DNA from: Triatoma infestans
Taxonomy: Eukaryota > Arthropoda > Insecta > Hemiptera > Reduviidae
Assembly: GCA_011037195.1 (NCBI GenBank)
Contig: JAAEAF010001935.1
Span: 229,910 to 293,909, forward strand
Direction of reading: 5' to 3'
DNA: 64,000 nucleotides
The notes beneath the pieces were generated by a model. It worked only from the letters and a program-made list of their open reading frames with translations. It was not told the origin of the DNA and searched no databases. Made by a program: the position numbers and the translations under genes. This document shows positions 1-13,065 of the stretch, one piece after another. How positions within the stretch are numbered: the stretch's first letter is position 1; every line of letters starts with the position of its first letter.

Positions 1-310
1 ATTCGGGTTGTTCGACTCAAACAGGACCGTAGGATCAATTATCATGGCCATCCTATTATTTTTTGGAAAGGCCACTATGTCCGCGTACCTTGGCGCCCCA
101 TCCGTATCCACGCAGTAGACTTCCTCGAAGCACGACATTCCTTTATCTCTGAGCTGCCCCAGAATCCTTCGCTTCACACCATGATGGCGACGTGTGACAA
201 GGAGCATGTTGAACGAGCATTTTCCCAATACATGGGAAGGGGTTTCCGATTCTCTACCGCATCTGCGGCAAAGGACTCCAACATCTCCGGCCACTTGTCC
301 GCTTATTCAT
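1..310 (-). pseudogene. R2-like non-LTR retrotransposon, C-terminal zinc finger and endonuclease fragment
   Basis: Read on the minus strand from about 302 to the window edge, one frame stays open. It shows a C-x2-C...H-x4-C knuckle (CRRCGRESETPSHVLGKC), then RRHHGVKRRILGQL, then RYADIVAFPKN and IIDPTVLFES. This order, a CCHC finger followed by a restriction-like endonuclease with a basic helix, an acidic AD step and a DPT/E strand, is that of the C-terminus of R2-type retrotransposon proteins, which nick target DNA for target-primed reverse transcription. A TGA lies in frame just upstream, near 309, so the copy is 5'-truncated in the usual non-LTR way. It continues beyond base 1, so its end is unseen. 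It is GC-richer than its flank, which suggests fairly recent insertion. Family assignment is by motif only. Confidence 0.75.
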
Positions 311-2606
311 CGACAATGTTAGAATAAGCTTGCAATACAGACAATTGCTACAAACTCACCAAATTAAAAATAAATAACCATTCCCTTTCCGAAGATTTCC
401 CAGCTAAAATCTTTTCATCATCCATATTCATCCAGAATTAGTTTTTAGGCACTTTCGGCCGATAAGGTCAATCAAGCCTGCGTGTAACCAATAATCTGGA
501 ATGAAGAAGCAATTTACTTTTAATTTCCATTTAACCAGGATTTAACCACCCAAGTGACTGACCATCTGGCTGTTTGCGAATTAGCTGGGAAGTTTCAGTT
601 GGAGCAGACTTACCATTCACAACTAAGTATTATGACGATGAAATCAGCAACATTTTCCATAGCAGACAAAATAATTTTCCATTAAAATCTAAAAAAAAAC
701 TTACTAGAATATGAGATTAACTACATTTCGGTTGAATTCTCTTTTCAGATTCTCTTCCCAATCTTGAAGTTTTAGATTTTATTTGTGTATAATTTGAATA
801 ATATATAGTAATCATGTTTAACATCCGCCTCTGTCCAGTACACTTGGATCAGTACTTGGACGTAATAAAGCCCGCCTGATAAAATGGGCATAACTTTAAT
901 TTACTATTAAAATTTCAGTTTAAATAGAAGCTAATCTCTAATGTTAACTTCCGTTCTAGAAATCTGCTACAGTTAGTATACCAAGTATGAGTAGTTTTCC
1001 AGACAGGCAACCAACGAAAACTAAAAATATAATTCAGTAAAATAATTTCGCCTAATCTTTGAATCCCGAATTCCCAATTTCAAACTAAGCAGGTTATCCA
1101 GTTTGAGCTTCCTGATTTTGAATTATTTGAGCATACATATAAGCAATATTATTTCGTTTTTAGAGGGACAAAACTTGTATTAGGTAAAAAATTTCGTTTT
1201 AAAAATTCAAAATGATCGGATAGATAAATGAGAGAAAGATAAAAAAGCAAAAATAATGCAATTAAAGATTCTTTTGTTATTTTAATAAATCAGAAAACAA
1301 AAATATTAAATCTGATTGAGGAAATATGCTTCAAATTATTGAAAAAGAAAGCAGAATAAAAAAATTGAAATACAAAAGCTTGTAATATAATGTTTGATAA
1401 TGTGAACTTGAGAATACAGTTTACATATATCCGTTGTTTTCCAAAAAGAGAGAGAAAAAAGAAACGTATATTGTAAATTATTTACATTAGGAAACGGATA
1501 GTCTGAGTACACATATATGTACATATGTATGTAGAGCGTACAGAAAAAGTAGTCAGAAAGTATAAAAGTGCGTGATATATAATTTTGGAAGCCAACAGCC
1601 ATAGATTATAGTTTAGGGATGGAGGTGGACGCTAGTTATGGATGGCACGCCTCACTGGCAAAATTATTTCTCTTCTATTCCTCTTCTATTGTAGTTATAT
1701 TATTTAGTAGTAGTAGAGTCAGGTTGACCAACTTCCCGCTACACTCCATCTATAACAATAGTCCGGAACAACAGACTTGTTTTCCCTTATGACTAACCCC
1801 TCACAAAGTTATATTTATACATGGAATTGTATACCTTGTATACATACAGTTAAGTATACAACCTTATAAGTTAGAAAATACTTGCATATTTTCCAAAAAA
1901 TATTTTGGCAATTTGTTCAAAACCATGGTATTTAATTAAATTACATCTCTGTACATATTTGAATGTAATTCAACACTTTAAATAGAATTTGTAACATAAA
2001 AATGTAAACACCTATATTATTTACAAAGTATCACTCATTCTTAAAATAAATAAACTAAGAGAACCTGAATGAAATGGCAAGTGTATATCTGAACTATATT
2101 AGATCAAAGGAAGTGCTTGGCATACCGAAGAGCAAGCAAGCAGTCACTGTAAAGCTGCATACCTTCTATTCAAACATTTGCCCACTATTATACACAGAAA
2201 GGGCATAAGGTAATGTAGCAGATCTTTCTTTCATAGTCTACTTATATTGCAAACTGCACTTTTTCCAACTACATGCCATTGTTATACCGTACTGGGTGAA
2301 ATTCCTTTAAATGTTGTTTATATCCTGCCTGTGTAACTATATTATAACTTTGATAATTTAATGTTTATTTTATACTGAATTATCTTGAAACACTCACACT
2401 ACGTTCTCTTATTGCAATTTAAATAGTTTTTGCTGTTGAAGTTTTGAGGGTGGGAGGAGGTTATGGTTTCCTCAAAAAAAGTCAAAGTTTTAACCAGAAG
2501 ATATTGAAATGTATATCTTCTTTATAATATATCAGCAATTTATCACAATTTTGCTAGTATTAAACATCATTGCTAAAGGAATTTTAATTTCATCTGTTAT
2601 TTATTC
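311..2606. other. AT-rich stretch without recognisable gene
   Basis: No coding frame, tRNA or terminal repeat was recognised here. Short open frames are AT-rich and hydrophobic, as expected by chance. A slightly GC-richer patch at about 1620-1790 has no recognisable content. Confidence 0.5.
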
Positions 2607-3291
2607 CAGCGGTCGCGAATCTTTTGATCCTCACGGACCACCATCAGAATATATTTATTCTCGCGGACCACTACCCCATTTTTTGGAGGAGGGGAAAGTT
2701 CCCCAACTCATTAGAGGGGGTTATTAAATATCTCCCTCCAAAACAAAATTGACGTGTTTCAGCGATGATTTTTGAAAATTGTACTAATTTAAAAGTTATT
2801 CAAGGTGGCAAGTTTTTAAATGAACACATTGTATATTTTCAATGAAGCTGTTATTTTAACATGGCAACCAAAGAAGAGGAAGAAAAGTCAAATGATGATA
2901 ATGATAAATTAAAGTTTACTTAATAATTACAATAAAAGGAATAAAATATTCAATCAGTTGTGAAACATGTTACTGCTTCTTAGATAAAGATTCTTCGATT
3001 CTAGGGTCCATTGTACTAACAGCAACAAGAAGGCTATCTTTATACTTTATACTTGTTTGTGTTTTGTACAGGTTTTTTTTGTCTGTGTTTTGAAAATAAA
3101 CTTGTTATGGACCGATCTTTGCCTTGTTTGTCGGAGCAGCCATAGGCTTTTCTCTTAAACGTAACATTCGGAAAACGCCGATAACATTTTAGTAGCGAAT
3201 AACTTCACATCAGGGGGAAGACGGGAAATTTTACCAAAGAAATCCTTGTTTCTTAACAATTCTTTCCCGGACCACCGTTTAGCGACCGCTG
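2607..3291. mobile_element. Non-autonomous hAT element, 685 bp
   Basis: The left end reads CAGCGGTCGCGAATCTTTTG and continues into a CTCACGGACCACC-type segment; the right end is the inverse, with GGACCACC and then GCGACCGCTG. The CAGCGGT terminus followed by a 'cggaccac' block is typical of hAT superfamily ends. The terminal inverted repeat proper is about 10 bp. The flanking octamers are ATTTATTC (2599-2606) and ATTTTATC (3292-3299), matching at 6 of 8 positions, which fits a decayed 8-bp hAT target duplication. No transposase is left; the only internal ATG frame of note is 20 codons (2861-2923), acidic, and of unknown meaning. Confidence 0.7.
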
Positions 3292-3689
3292 ATTTTATCC
3301 TATTTGTAACAAGGACACGTTATTGCTAGCACTCAGATAAAAATCGATAAACTGATAGATAGAAGAAGTTAGGCAATTTTGCAAAACATGTTTACTGTTT
3401 TAGTAGTATATTTACTCTTCTTTAAAGGATCCTCATGGTTTAGCAGGATCTGACAAAATTGTTCATATTCACCGTTCGCACAAAATGTAATCTCTGGACT
3501 TACAGCCCATCAGGGTAGAGAAGGGTTGGTTGGTTAGCCCTAATGGACTTTTTGCGGCATTCATTCAAAATAAACTCTCCAATCACGATATAATAATGTC
3601 ATTATTAAACATTTCAATGTCATTATAAAAAAATGGGAGAATTTAATCTTTATAGAAACCACTTTTTGGAGGGAAGCATGATCTTACTT

Positions 3690-3862
3690 CCCCCCCCCAT
3701 ACTCCCAAATCTCCCTTAAATGAATTTACTGGGAAATATAATTCAAACAAAAGTGACAGGTCTCAGTAAGTATGGTTAGTATAACATGTTTAATGAAATT
3801 GTTGATTTCTTTATGGGGGGAAAAGTCGCAGAAAATTGAACAAAACTGTTTAGTACTTTCAT
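3690..3862 (-). repeat. Diverged fragment of repeat H
   Basis: On the minus strand this matches one internal module of the dominant repeat H of this window. A C-run is followed by a 'tcccttaaatgaatttactggg' type segment, a short AT stretch, and 'gtcgcagaaaattgaacaaaactgtttagta'. It is strongly diverged and has neither terminus. Confidence 0.45.
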
Positions 3863-3944
3863 CTCCGGTGTACCAATATCCTTCCAACTTAGAACTTTGG
3901 CATCACATTTCATTTTAATTAATATTATGTAGATGACCACTTTG

Positions 3945-4140
3945 TCATTAATTACCCTGACGATAGTCTGTAAGATTGTATAACAAAGTGCTGGGTGAGT
4001 ATTCTTGATTGATATTCGTTGTACCAGGTACTGCCAACATTGCTCGGGCGCATGCTGATGAAATGTTTAAGTATAGAGCGTCGGCAGCCGAAAAACTGTC
4101 CCATTGAGGGAAGTCTATAGAGAGAAGATAATCCATATTA
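3945..4140 (-). pseudogene. hAT transposase C-terminal dimerisation region, relic
   Basis: The minus-strand frame contains ACARAMLAVPGTT followed after a gap by LTDYRQGN and a stop. The string 'A-R-x-hydrophobic-L-A-V-P-G/A-T-S' with a later 'TDYR' is the usual signature of the hAT C-terminal dimerisation domain, and the stop shortly after fits the end of that protein. The rest of the transposase was not found. It lies about 650 bp right of the hAT element at 2607-3291, but nothing shows they belong together. Short match, so moderate to low confidence. Confidence 0.4.
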
Positions 4141-4679
4141 TAACAGGTACATGGCTTACCGTAGGTGAGGGGTTAAGAAAGCTGGGACTCAGGAGAACTC
4201 CTGCTATCGAGATGCAGCAAGCAGTGGTACTCTAATAGTGACAAATGGGACAGTTATTTCGGGGCCTTATTTCCCCTAATTGCTAGAATCATACATATAT
4301 TTGAATACTTATAATTCATATATTTGAATACCGCGTCTCCCTTGCCCTCGGAACGCAAAGTGCCTCTTTGTGCCTGAGTTTGCTGAGTTTAATTTAAAAA
4401 ATAATAATTATTATTAATAAGAGTTTGGATTCGCGATGTATGCTATTAGATCTGAGTGACTAGTTGCTGTAGTAGAGGAAAAAGGGGTTTGTAATTTGCC
4501 TGAAACATTTGGAAAGCAAAGCCCTTCCTTAGAAAGTTTGCAAAAAGTCATGCAAAATATTAATATATCATCGTCGAACTCATGGCTTTATAATGGAGAA
4601 CATTTTCTGGAAACAGTTAGTTAATTAGAGAGTAATTAGAGCCAGGTTATTAGTATACTAAATATAAATAAAACACACA

Positions 4680-5297
4680 ATGTTAAGGGCCCAGCATTGG
4701 TTAGATGATATCTGCAACGAGAAACCTGGAACAATTAATCTATTATCGCTCAATGTTCAGTCCTGGCCCCGAATGATTACCAAGCGTAATAACAATGTTA
4801 CCAGAAAATATATCAAGTGGAATTTAGATGTGTGGAAGGTTGCACTATTTTATAAGTATGTTCCACCAACAGTCTATGATCGAACAGTTATAACTAACAG
4901 AAATGATCATCATACTATGCCAGATGCCAACTTGAAAATAAATTAAACAAAGACATCAAATTAATAGACATCGCTAAAATACGTTGAATCTCATTAATAC
5001 AGTTGAGGAGAAACAGTCAAAGAAGCGGGCAAAGAGATTTTCAATTATTCCCATTAGAATTTCTAAACCGAAACAATTCCCATATAAGCATTTTACAATA
5101 AAAAACTTAAAACAAAAGAATAAAGCTCCAAATTATGTGGAAATTATGTTAAATGAAGTGAAAATAATATGTAGGATTTATTTTAGTGGGACACGAGTTG
5201 ATTTGCATATCCTTGAGGATCTAAACTATCCTTATAAATATATAAAACTATATGATATATGTGTAAGTAAATATGTATGTTACAGGTTAGCATAAAG
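4680..5297 (+). other. Two short open frames, possible LTR-retroelement relic
   Basis: Frames at 4680-4946 (88 codons) and 4984-5295 (103 codons) are less AT-biased than the flank. The second is basic at its start and contains VEIMLNEVKIICRIY followed by SGTRVDLHILEDL, which could be a decayed retroviral-type aspartic protease segment (normally ...DTGA-x-V-x-I-L). The DTG triad itself is not there. No gag or RT neighbour was recognised. Treat as a weak lead, not as a gene. Confidence 0.2.
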
Positions 5298-6039
5298 TCA
5301 AAAATAAATAACTTGAGTGCGGCCAATTTAGCGCGGAAAGAAGACCAGACCAGGGAATACACTGAAACATTTAATACATATGCATACTATATTAAAAGAC
5401 ATGTTTTCTAGACAATATGCAACAACCTGCACATATATATTTATGATTTAAGGCAGCTATGCAAATTATTTTAAATAAATGCAGCCATATTGTATTAAAC
5501 AAACTTACAGATGTGGGAAACATTCTTATTAAAGATGTTACATACAACAATTATACAATTAAAGATGTATAACTATGTTGCTGATGTGATTTAAGGGTAC
5601 AGCTATTAGTTAGAAAGAGTTACATCTTTCTTTTAGAGCTGCATACTTCCTCTGCAAGTCTATAAAATCAACTTTTCCCCGCCTTTACATTCCTGCAAGG
5701 AGTTGTAGATTTTTTCTCTTAAAACTAAACTAAACTCATGACGCCAATAAAAAGCTACGGTACGGCAGTTATTGATTATTATCTTGCGACATCGAATTTT
5801 CCGGCGCGATTATCTGACATTTACAACCAGTTTTCTAACTGTATTTTCCCAATTTCACTTTTAATGCTCGTTTTAATAGTTAGAGCCTTCAACTAGAATT
5901 TGGACACAATTAGAACGAACACGGACCATTTGGTCAAAAATGGGTGTTTCATTCACTCAACTCGAGCTTCAATTCTATTTTCAGATAAACATAGATGGTT
6001 ATAGGGGATTATAGCATTGCGAACTGAAAGATCTACTGT

Positions 6040-6225
6040 GACCCCGACCCTACTCAGTATACTGTTGGCCTCCGAGCAGTATTCTCAAATTACAGGCAAC
6101 ACGGTTCATTACCGCACAGTGAGCTGTAGGGACTCCTAGGAAGAGAAAATCTAAGGGCAGCTTGCTGGATTCGAACCCGGGACCTCCGCGTTGCTAATCC
6201 CTTCCTTCTCCCTTGGCTTACGCCA
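6040..6225 (-). repeat. tRNA-derived SINE copy 1
   Basis: On the minus strand the head has a pol III B box inside CCCGGGTTCGAATCCAGC. It is followed by a body shared with three other copies (CTGCCCTTAGATTTTCTC, then TACAGCTCACTGTGC, then the AGTATACTGAG end). The A-box region is diverged. It runs in the same orientation as copy 2, about 300 bp apart. Confidence 0.75.
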
Positions 6226-6524
6226 ATTAACTAGGGATGGAGACCCTAGTTTATGCACTGTGTTTGTCCTTATCTGTAAAAAAATAATGTATATAGGTAG
6301 TTTAAGTGTATTGTTTACTGTTCTGACGAAGTGCATGGAGTACTGAACTGTGGTAACCCGTAGGGTGGCTACTTCCCAAGTAACTGCATGCAACAGATAC
6401 CTCTTGCGGACAATTTTTAGGATATTCCATCTGGTTATTCAAAAATTTTGATCCTATTTTTTGACTTTATGAATAACTCTAAATATCCAGCTCTGAGAAT
6501 TTTTAGGGTTATAAACTATGGTCA

Positions 6525-6722
6525 TTGGCTTCTGGAGCCTTCTCAGTGCACTGCTGGCCTCCGGTTAGTGTTCTCTCGTAACAAAAAAAACACTGTCCAT
6601 CATTAGACGGTGAGCTATAGAGGCTCTTAGGATGAGAAAATCTAAGGGCAGTCAGCACTGCTGGACTCGAACCCGGGATCTCCGCGTTGCTATTCCCTTC
6701 CCTGAGCTACTCCCTTCCATGG
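6525..6722 (-). repeat. tRNA-derived SINE copy 2
   Basis: The minus strand reads a tRNA-like head with GTAGCTCAGGG and a perfect B box GGTTCGAGTCC (6663-6673). The body has CTGCCCTTAGATTTTCTC, TATAGCTCACCGTC, a GAGAGAACACT hairpin segment and GCAGTGCACTGAGAAGG. It is the best preserved B box among the copies. Confidence 0.8.
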
Positions 6723-7016
6723 TTGTAAATGTGATGACACCTAAATGGAAAGAGGTAAAACTATCAAATTTTTCTAGAAAGTAATTTTTATTATTTATGC
6801 ATTATTAAGAAGAGAATAAATTTTAATCCAGTACTTATTTTGGCAAGTATGAACATAAAGTCCTAATCTTCTTTGTTTAAAAACTCAGATGTTGTAGGCG
6901 TAGATCAGAAATTAATAACGAGGATTTCGAAATAATCATCAGTTTCTATTAGATCAACGGAATTTCTCCTAGCACACATTGGATACTTCGTAATAGAAGC
7001 CACTAAAAGCGTAGAG

Positions 7017-7769
7017 CAGTGTTCCGCAATCTTTTCTTGCCCACGGCCCAACAAAGTTGTTCCCCAAAATTCGCGGCACACCAAAAGTAAATATGTATAT
7101 ATACAAAATGGAATGCATAAATATTACATAATTTTTTTTTATCTGTTACATACATTACTTAAAAACTAAACTTATAATATAACATAATGTAAAAAAAGGG
7201 TAATTACTGTGATACCTAAACTTGTTTCAATGAACACAAATGCTTTATATTCAGCTCGATATTTGAAAGTGAACCCGAAATTCTTGATCAAGACCTTTTA
7301 AGTACAACCGCTTATCATTTTTAATTAACATACAGTTGAAAAACTTGTTCACATAAATGTGTCGTTGAAAACTGGAGTAGAATTGAAATAGCATGGCCTG
7401 AAATCCGAGGATATTCTTTCCTAACCGAAATCCCGAAAGCATTCAATGGAACTTTTGCAAAGTGAAATTTTAGCGTCCCGTCGTTACTCTATTTAATAAC
7501 TTACTCTTAAATTTCCAGAGAAAGTGCATCTGCAGAATTTATAGCATTGGTTGCAGAAGGATTTCGAATTCAACCGTATTGTTCCGTATATTATTAATTG
7601 AATAAAAATAGTAGTCAAATTTCACCACTCTTAGTATTATTATTTTTTATTATACCCGACGGGCCACATGCAGCGCAAGGCTGGACACCTCTGCGTCGCA
7701 CCTAATATTATGTTATAGTGCGGCGGCAGACATAGCATTGGCACACGGCACACCGATTGCGGAGCATTG
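7017..7769. mobile_element. hAT-derived composite element
   Basis: The left end, CAGTGTTCCGCAATCTTTTC, is mirrored at the right by GATTGCGGAGCATTG, whose complement starts CAATGCTCCGCAATC. The flanks end GCGTAGAG and start TTATAGAG, sharing TAGAG at the same offset, which fits a decayed 8-bp target duplication. A second hAT-type end is nested at about 7650-7693: CGACGGGCCACATG leading to GGACACCTCTG. No partner for that end was seen. No transposase frame remains. Confidence 0.55.
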
Positions 7770-10700
7770 TTATAGAGGATACGTATGATTTAATTAGATT
7801 TGGATGGGTTCTATATAGCATATAAAATCTTTAAATGAATTAGAAATATTAATATTAATATAAATACATAAATAAAACAACAATACATCTTCTTTTATAA
7901 TAGAGACGTTAATTAAAATATTTCGTTTGTATACATTATCTAACTTGGTCATGATTAATTATTATCTTGGTCTATTCTTGATGATTTTTCTTTCACATGA
8001 AAAATTTGTCATCAGTGCTATGAAACTTTCCCCCCCAAATGCTGTAATATTAAGCATTTATTGCAGTAATGGCTAAATACTGATGATGAAATGACATACT
8101 GTTAACAATAATTAAACAGATAGATATTGTCAAGATAAAGAAAATAAAGATGAGGTCTTGAAAACATTACATTAAAAATGTTATCAGATTGTCAACTAAA
8201 AGAGCACTCCCTAATATTACAAGTCGGTGGGATGGTGGGGGGTATACAATATTCTAAATGGTAGTTTTAGTCAGCTTTTCTAATCATCTGTAATTACATT
8301 AATCTTGTTTTTTTTACACAACAGTGTTATATCCTTTCAGATAATAACTAATAAAGAAAATTAAAGATCTTTTGTCTTTTCTTACTTTGATTAGCAGAGT
8401 TTTTTAATTAATTTAAAGCGCTAATGATGCTTATATTAGCAATCTTTCATTCAGATAGATGGGAAAATTTAATAAAATAATCCTTGAGTACTTTAGTTAA
8501 TTAAAATTATTATTTTTCATAACAAAGAACTAATTGCTTCCATTCTAACAGAAATCGGTTTTTTATAACAACTGCTTTTTTTCTTTTAAGCTTGGTACAG
8601 AATCAAAACATAAGACAATGAAGCTGATGATTGTGGAAAAAGAAGATGGTCAGCAATGATTGGCCTGTTTACCTACAATATGCCACAATAGAAAAACTAA
8701 GCTGATAGGAATTTGGAGCATGAATTAGTTAACGAAGTTTTTAGGCCTGATGAAATAGAGTAAATCTAGGTGGACACCCCCTAGAGTGAATATTCAAATA
8801 GAGGATTCGGAGAAGGCGTTAGGATTGGTGCGAAATAGTATTGTGATTTAGTATTATGGGCGAATGGCAATTTTATATCGATAGGAGTGAATTTGGTACA
8901 ATGATTAGAAACAAGGTTTTGAATTCTTTTAAGATTGGATTAGTTGAATCCTCATCTCAAATTGATGCAAGCCGTAAGATTTGAACAAGTCTTTTATGAG
9001 TCGTATTGTAGAGCGATTGTCTAGTCTGGAACTAGTGTAGTTGCGATTGCCTAGTAAAGGTGTTTTGTGTGTAGAATTAAATTAAAGCAAAATTATAAAT
9101 CACTGAACTGATTTTAGTACATGAACCTGGATTTTAGAATACAGATAATTTACATGAAGAAAAAAAAAAAGTAATAATTCGGAAGTGACAAAAGTAATAT
9201 TATGCTGTTGTTGTGAAATTCCAGTACACGCAACTATAAGTGATTTTTCCGGAAATTAGATCTTTGAAAGGAAAATGGACAGTCTGCCATATAAATTGAA
9301 CATGACACTTACTTGGAAGAGGTAAAAGGATACTTATTGAGAAATAGACATCACAGTGTATGTTAGAAGCTATTTCAGAAATCAATCTAAACTCTCAGAA
9401 GTGTCACATGCTAACAGCAGGCTGATTACCTGATAGACATGGACAATCGCTGGCGGGAACACTTTGATCAAGTTCGCTTATTACGACCCTCTTGACGAAA
9501 CAATGTAACATACAATTGTCATCATTTCCTCTCTCAACTTTGTGGAATCTTCGAACTTTTAAAGTTTTATGCTCTTTGGATTCGTTGATTAAATTAAGTA
9601 TCGAATTATTTTGTATAATAAATTCAATTAAAAAAATTTAATGCAATATTTTTTCCGAAATGCTAGGATTTACATAATTTATAACAATTTGTAAAAGTTT
9701 GTTTTTTTAATATTGATGTATTTACATAAAGATATGGTTTTGTACATGTCATTTCATACCTCATTGTTTAATTAGTAAACATGATTAAACATTTCGACTC
9801 GCCTATTATCAGAAATATTTTATTCAATCTCTACAAGTGTGGAATTTCCTATAGGGATCTTGGTGGGCTTCTGAAGGAAGGAAATGATGAGGTCAATATG
9901 GATGATTTGGTTAAACGTGGGTGGAGTGTATAAACGTGAAATTCTGTAACATAATTTGTGGATTCAAGGGAAGTTTACGGCGAATACGTAATTTACTGAA
10001 CATCTATACTATATTGCTGGATAAAAGTACTAAATTTGGTGTAGTTGTTATGAACTGGGAAGATCCCTGTTTGTGTCCTGCTAAACTTATATTAGTTTAA
10101 AAAATCTCAATAGTAAAGTGGGTACTACCGCTCGCGTCCATGACACCTAAATTGGCGGTTGCACTCTTAAGGTCGCCTGTTACTTCAGAAGGCTGGTCAA
10201 ATTCGGCTGCTGCCCCTCAAAAAGGCTTTCGCTTTAAGGAAAACAACTTAGATTGTGATTCTGTGATTGAAGAGATTTGAAACACGGAATATCAACTCAG
10301 CGAAAGCAGCAGTTGAAATAGAAAACTATAAATCTGCTAGGTAAAAGGCTATTTAATAAATGGAATAAATAGAAAACTCTTATTTTATAAAAGAAAACCC
10401 TTATTGGATTTCACCGAATCATATCATAATATCACCAATGTATCATAGTTCTCCTTAACTCATCAAATGGAAGGGAACTAGATGAATGCAATTTATAACA
10501 ATTTTCAGGGATGATTGCTGTTAGCTCAATTTGTTAGGAGGAATGAATTTAGAAGAACATATGATGGCAGAATTATATATTAGGTTTAATGGGCCACATT
10601 TGGATGTGCTATAAGTGTAGAAGTACATCAGAGACACTACTATTGGAGAATTTATCGCCCTATTTCTCTAATTTATAGGAGACAATTTGTTTACAAACAT

Positions 10701-10904
10701 AGGATAATGGCTGGCTGCACTCTACCCGATTACCTGTGAACGGATGTCTTGAGAATATAATAGGTATGAGAAAGAGGAAATTGGGTTTGTAACTGGAAAT
10801 AGCTGAACACTGCATAATAAGAAAGTAACACAAGCTGCAAGGACTTTACACGAATTTAGAAAAATGGTAGCGAGAAATTTAAAGTGAGTAAAGAGAAGGG
10901 CAGC
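7770..10904. other. Decayed AT-rich sequence, nothing recognised
   Basis: This holds several GC-moderate patches (about 8590-9060, 9840-10330 and 10500-10900) that look like old decayed repeats. I could match them to no family and to no other place in the window. No coding frame of interest was found. Confidence 0.4.
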
Positions 10905-11030
10905 ACTTAATTGCTGACGCGTTGTAACTGCTGCAAAGACTGTCCCCTGTAGGGCTAGCGCAGCTGTATATAAACAGAGTCTCCCACTCTAGTCTGGCCT
11001 AAACAGCGAATGAGACGCTCAATTTTGTGT
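10905..11030 (+). repeat. LTR promoter fragment (copy a)
   Basis: The segment with CTGTAGGGCTAGCGCAGC, a TATA-like GTATATAAAC, CAGAGTCTCCCACTCTAG and TCTGGCCTAA is repeated in inverse orientation at about 31560-31690. Part of it also recurs at 31955-32032. A TATA box followed by a conserved start-like block suggests the promoter portion of an LTR. No coding region belonging to it was recognised downstream. Confidence 0.5.
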
Positions 11031-13065
11031 GTCTCTACTCTCTCTGCTTTAGATCCTTCTCTTCGGATCCTATACAAAAGTTGAGAATTCGTGACAAATT
11101 CATGTCACGAAACTTAATCCAAAAAAAGTTATTGGTAAAAGGCAGAGCCATCAATTTACAGAAGCATTTAAGGGCCCAGAAGAATACTGAAAGAATTGAG
11201 ATACTTGAGATATGGATTTATTACAATTAAGGATCGTTGCACTAAATGCATATTTAAATAATGTAGATGAAATTCAACTGTTATATAAAATTACATTTTT
11301 TTTTTTATTTTATTAATTTTTGTTTAAAAAATTTGTAATGATAATTTTTGCACACGAATTTATTTTTCTTAGCATTTATGTATAAAGTAGTTTGATTTTG
11401 GATATTATTGGAAGTCAGGTAGTGTGGCGTTTTGTGCCACACTTTGTCTTTGGTGTATATCATTTCTCGTAGTTTAATTGTCTCTGAATCCGTCTTAGAT
11501 TATAGCCAATGAAACCAGAGGTTAGATTTATTATTTAAAATTAAATTGAAAAATATTTTTTTAAATATTTTGCCAGCGATATCTTCTGTTATATCGGCAA
11601 TGTGCTTCAAAATTCAGGAAGCATTATGTTTCTTCGGATCGTACAAAAAATTTAATTTAAATTTCCAACCAAAATCTAAGTAATATTATTAAATTGTAAC
11701 AATAAATTAAAATCAATATTAAAGATTTTAAACAGTTTAATAGTAAAGTATAAAGGCAATAAAATATAACTCTAAGTAATTGGAGATCTAGAAACTTATT
11801 GGAAAATATATAAAATGTAGATGTGATGGATGCGTTTGTGGGTAAACAGAAAGGTATGTCTACATGACAAGACATCATGATGTGGTAGTATAGATGTAAA
11901 GAGAAATCGGGTCCCATTACCAAACACCACAGATAAAGACGATCACTTGATAAGGGATGATACCGCTTCACACCCATAAATATAGTGCGATACACATCCT
12001 TTACCCATTCATACTGACTTCTCACCCTATCTTCTATTTCGCATTTTCTCTTTTCAACACTAAGAACGCTCCATTTTTCTTTCACCACTTTCTTTCTATT
12101 TCTTTGAAAAACTTTAATATATTGCTAATATAAACATTAAATTATTGATTAACATCTAAATCTTTCGGATAACATCTTAATGAATCAAATATAAACAGAA
12201 GGTTTTTAAAAAATTCCTATATAAAAGCTACACTATTCTCCGAAGCAAATGTCTAATTAATCTCTTGACTTAAGTATGATATACTTCCAAAATAATTGTA
12301 CATTATAATAAAATACTAAATATAAAATATAATAATAATATATGTAAAACTATAATTAATTATAAATAATGACTGGCTGAGTCATCCTCAATGATGTGTG
12401 ACCTCTTTAGTCCTCTTACAAACCATAGATATACAAATATAGTACATAAATTATATAATATCTGCGGGTTCTAAGGATATTTAGACGAAGCTTAAGTTCG
12501 TTGTGTGACGAAGTTCCAATTCCTGAAATTTTCCACAGTGGTTTATACACAAGGTTAAGTCGATATATAAGGAGCGGCTGGATTGGCTCAACGGAATATG
12601 TCCGAAGCAGCATTGCTCTTACTTAGATTCTCTGGTTTACCTATGGGCCTGTCTATAGCTCATTGACAGATAATTGGCAGTGTTGCTTTTAATGAAACAA
12701 ACTGCAACCCGACTAAGCACAGAAGTGAGCCAATCAACGCAGATGTTAAGCATTTCAAAAGAAAAAGTGGAAAATGTAATTAACCATAGATCGCTTTGCA
12801 TACCATCAAAATCTGTATTTTTTGTGTGTGTATTGGCTAATTATTCTACCACAACTCACCAAACCATCACTAATACTAGGTGCGTAGTTCTATAAATACA
12901 TGCCTATCGTCCTACTACAGCTGGAGCTAGCTATCAGTTTCGAAGACAAATTCAGCCCTTCCCCTCTCTCGCTATGTATACAAGAAGATTCCGAGACGAG
13001 TTTCCTTCATTTTTAGCCAAACACCATCATTACTAGGGAACATCGTTAATATCATAACATCGTCA
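11031..13065. other. No recognised gene; one unassigned minus-strand frame
   Basis: A minus-strand open frame at 11657-12088 (143 codons) has an N-terminal half of balanced composition (EDRVRSQYEWVKDVYRTIF) and a hydrophobic AT-rich C-terminal half. I recognise no family in it. The rest of the stretch has low-complexity AT runs and a GC-moderate patch at 12880-13020 of unknown origin. Confidence 0.3.

Noticed and set aside
4984..5295. Retroviral-type aspartic protease
   Set aside because: The catalytic D-T/S-G triad is not present in the frame, and no gag or RT segment accompanies it. Left as a weak note only.
6160..6200. tRNA-like B box as a possible functional tRNA
   Set aside because: No acceptor or anticodon stem can be formed, and the sequence continues into a body shared with three other copies. 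It is a SINE head.
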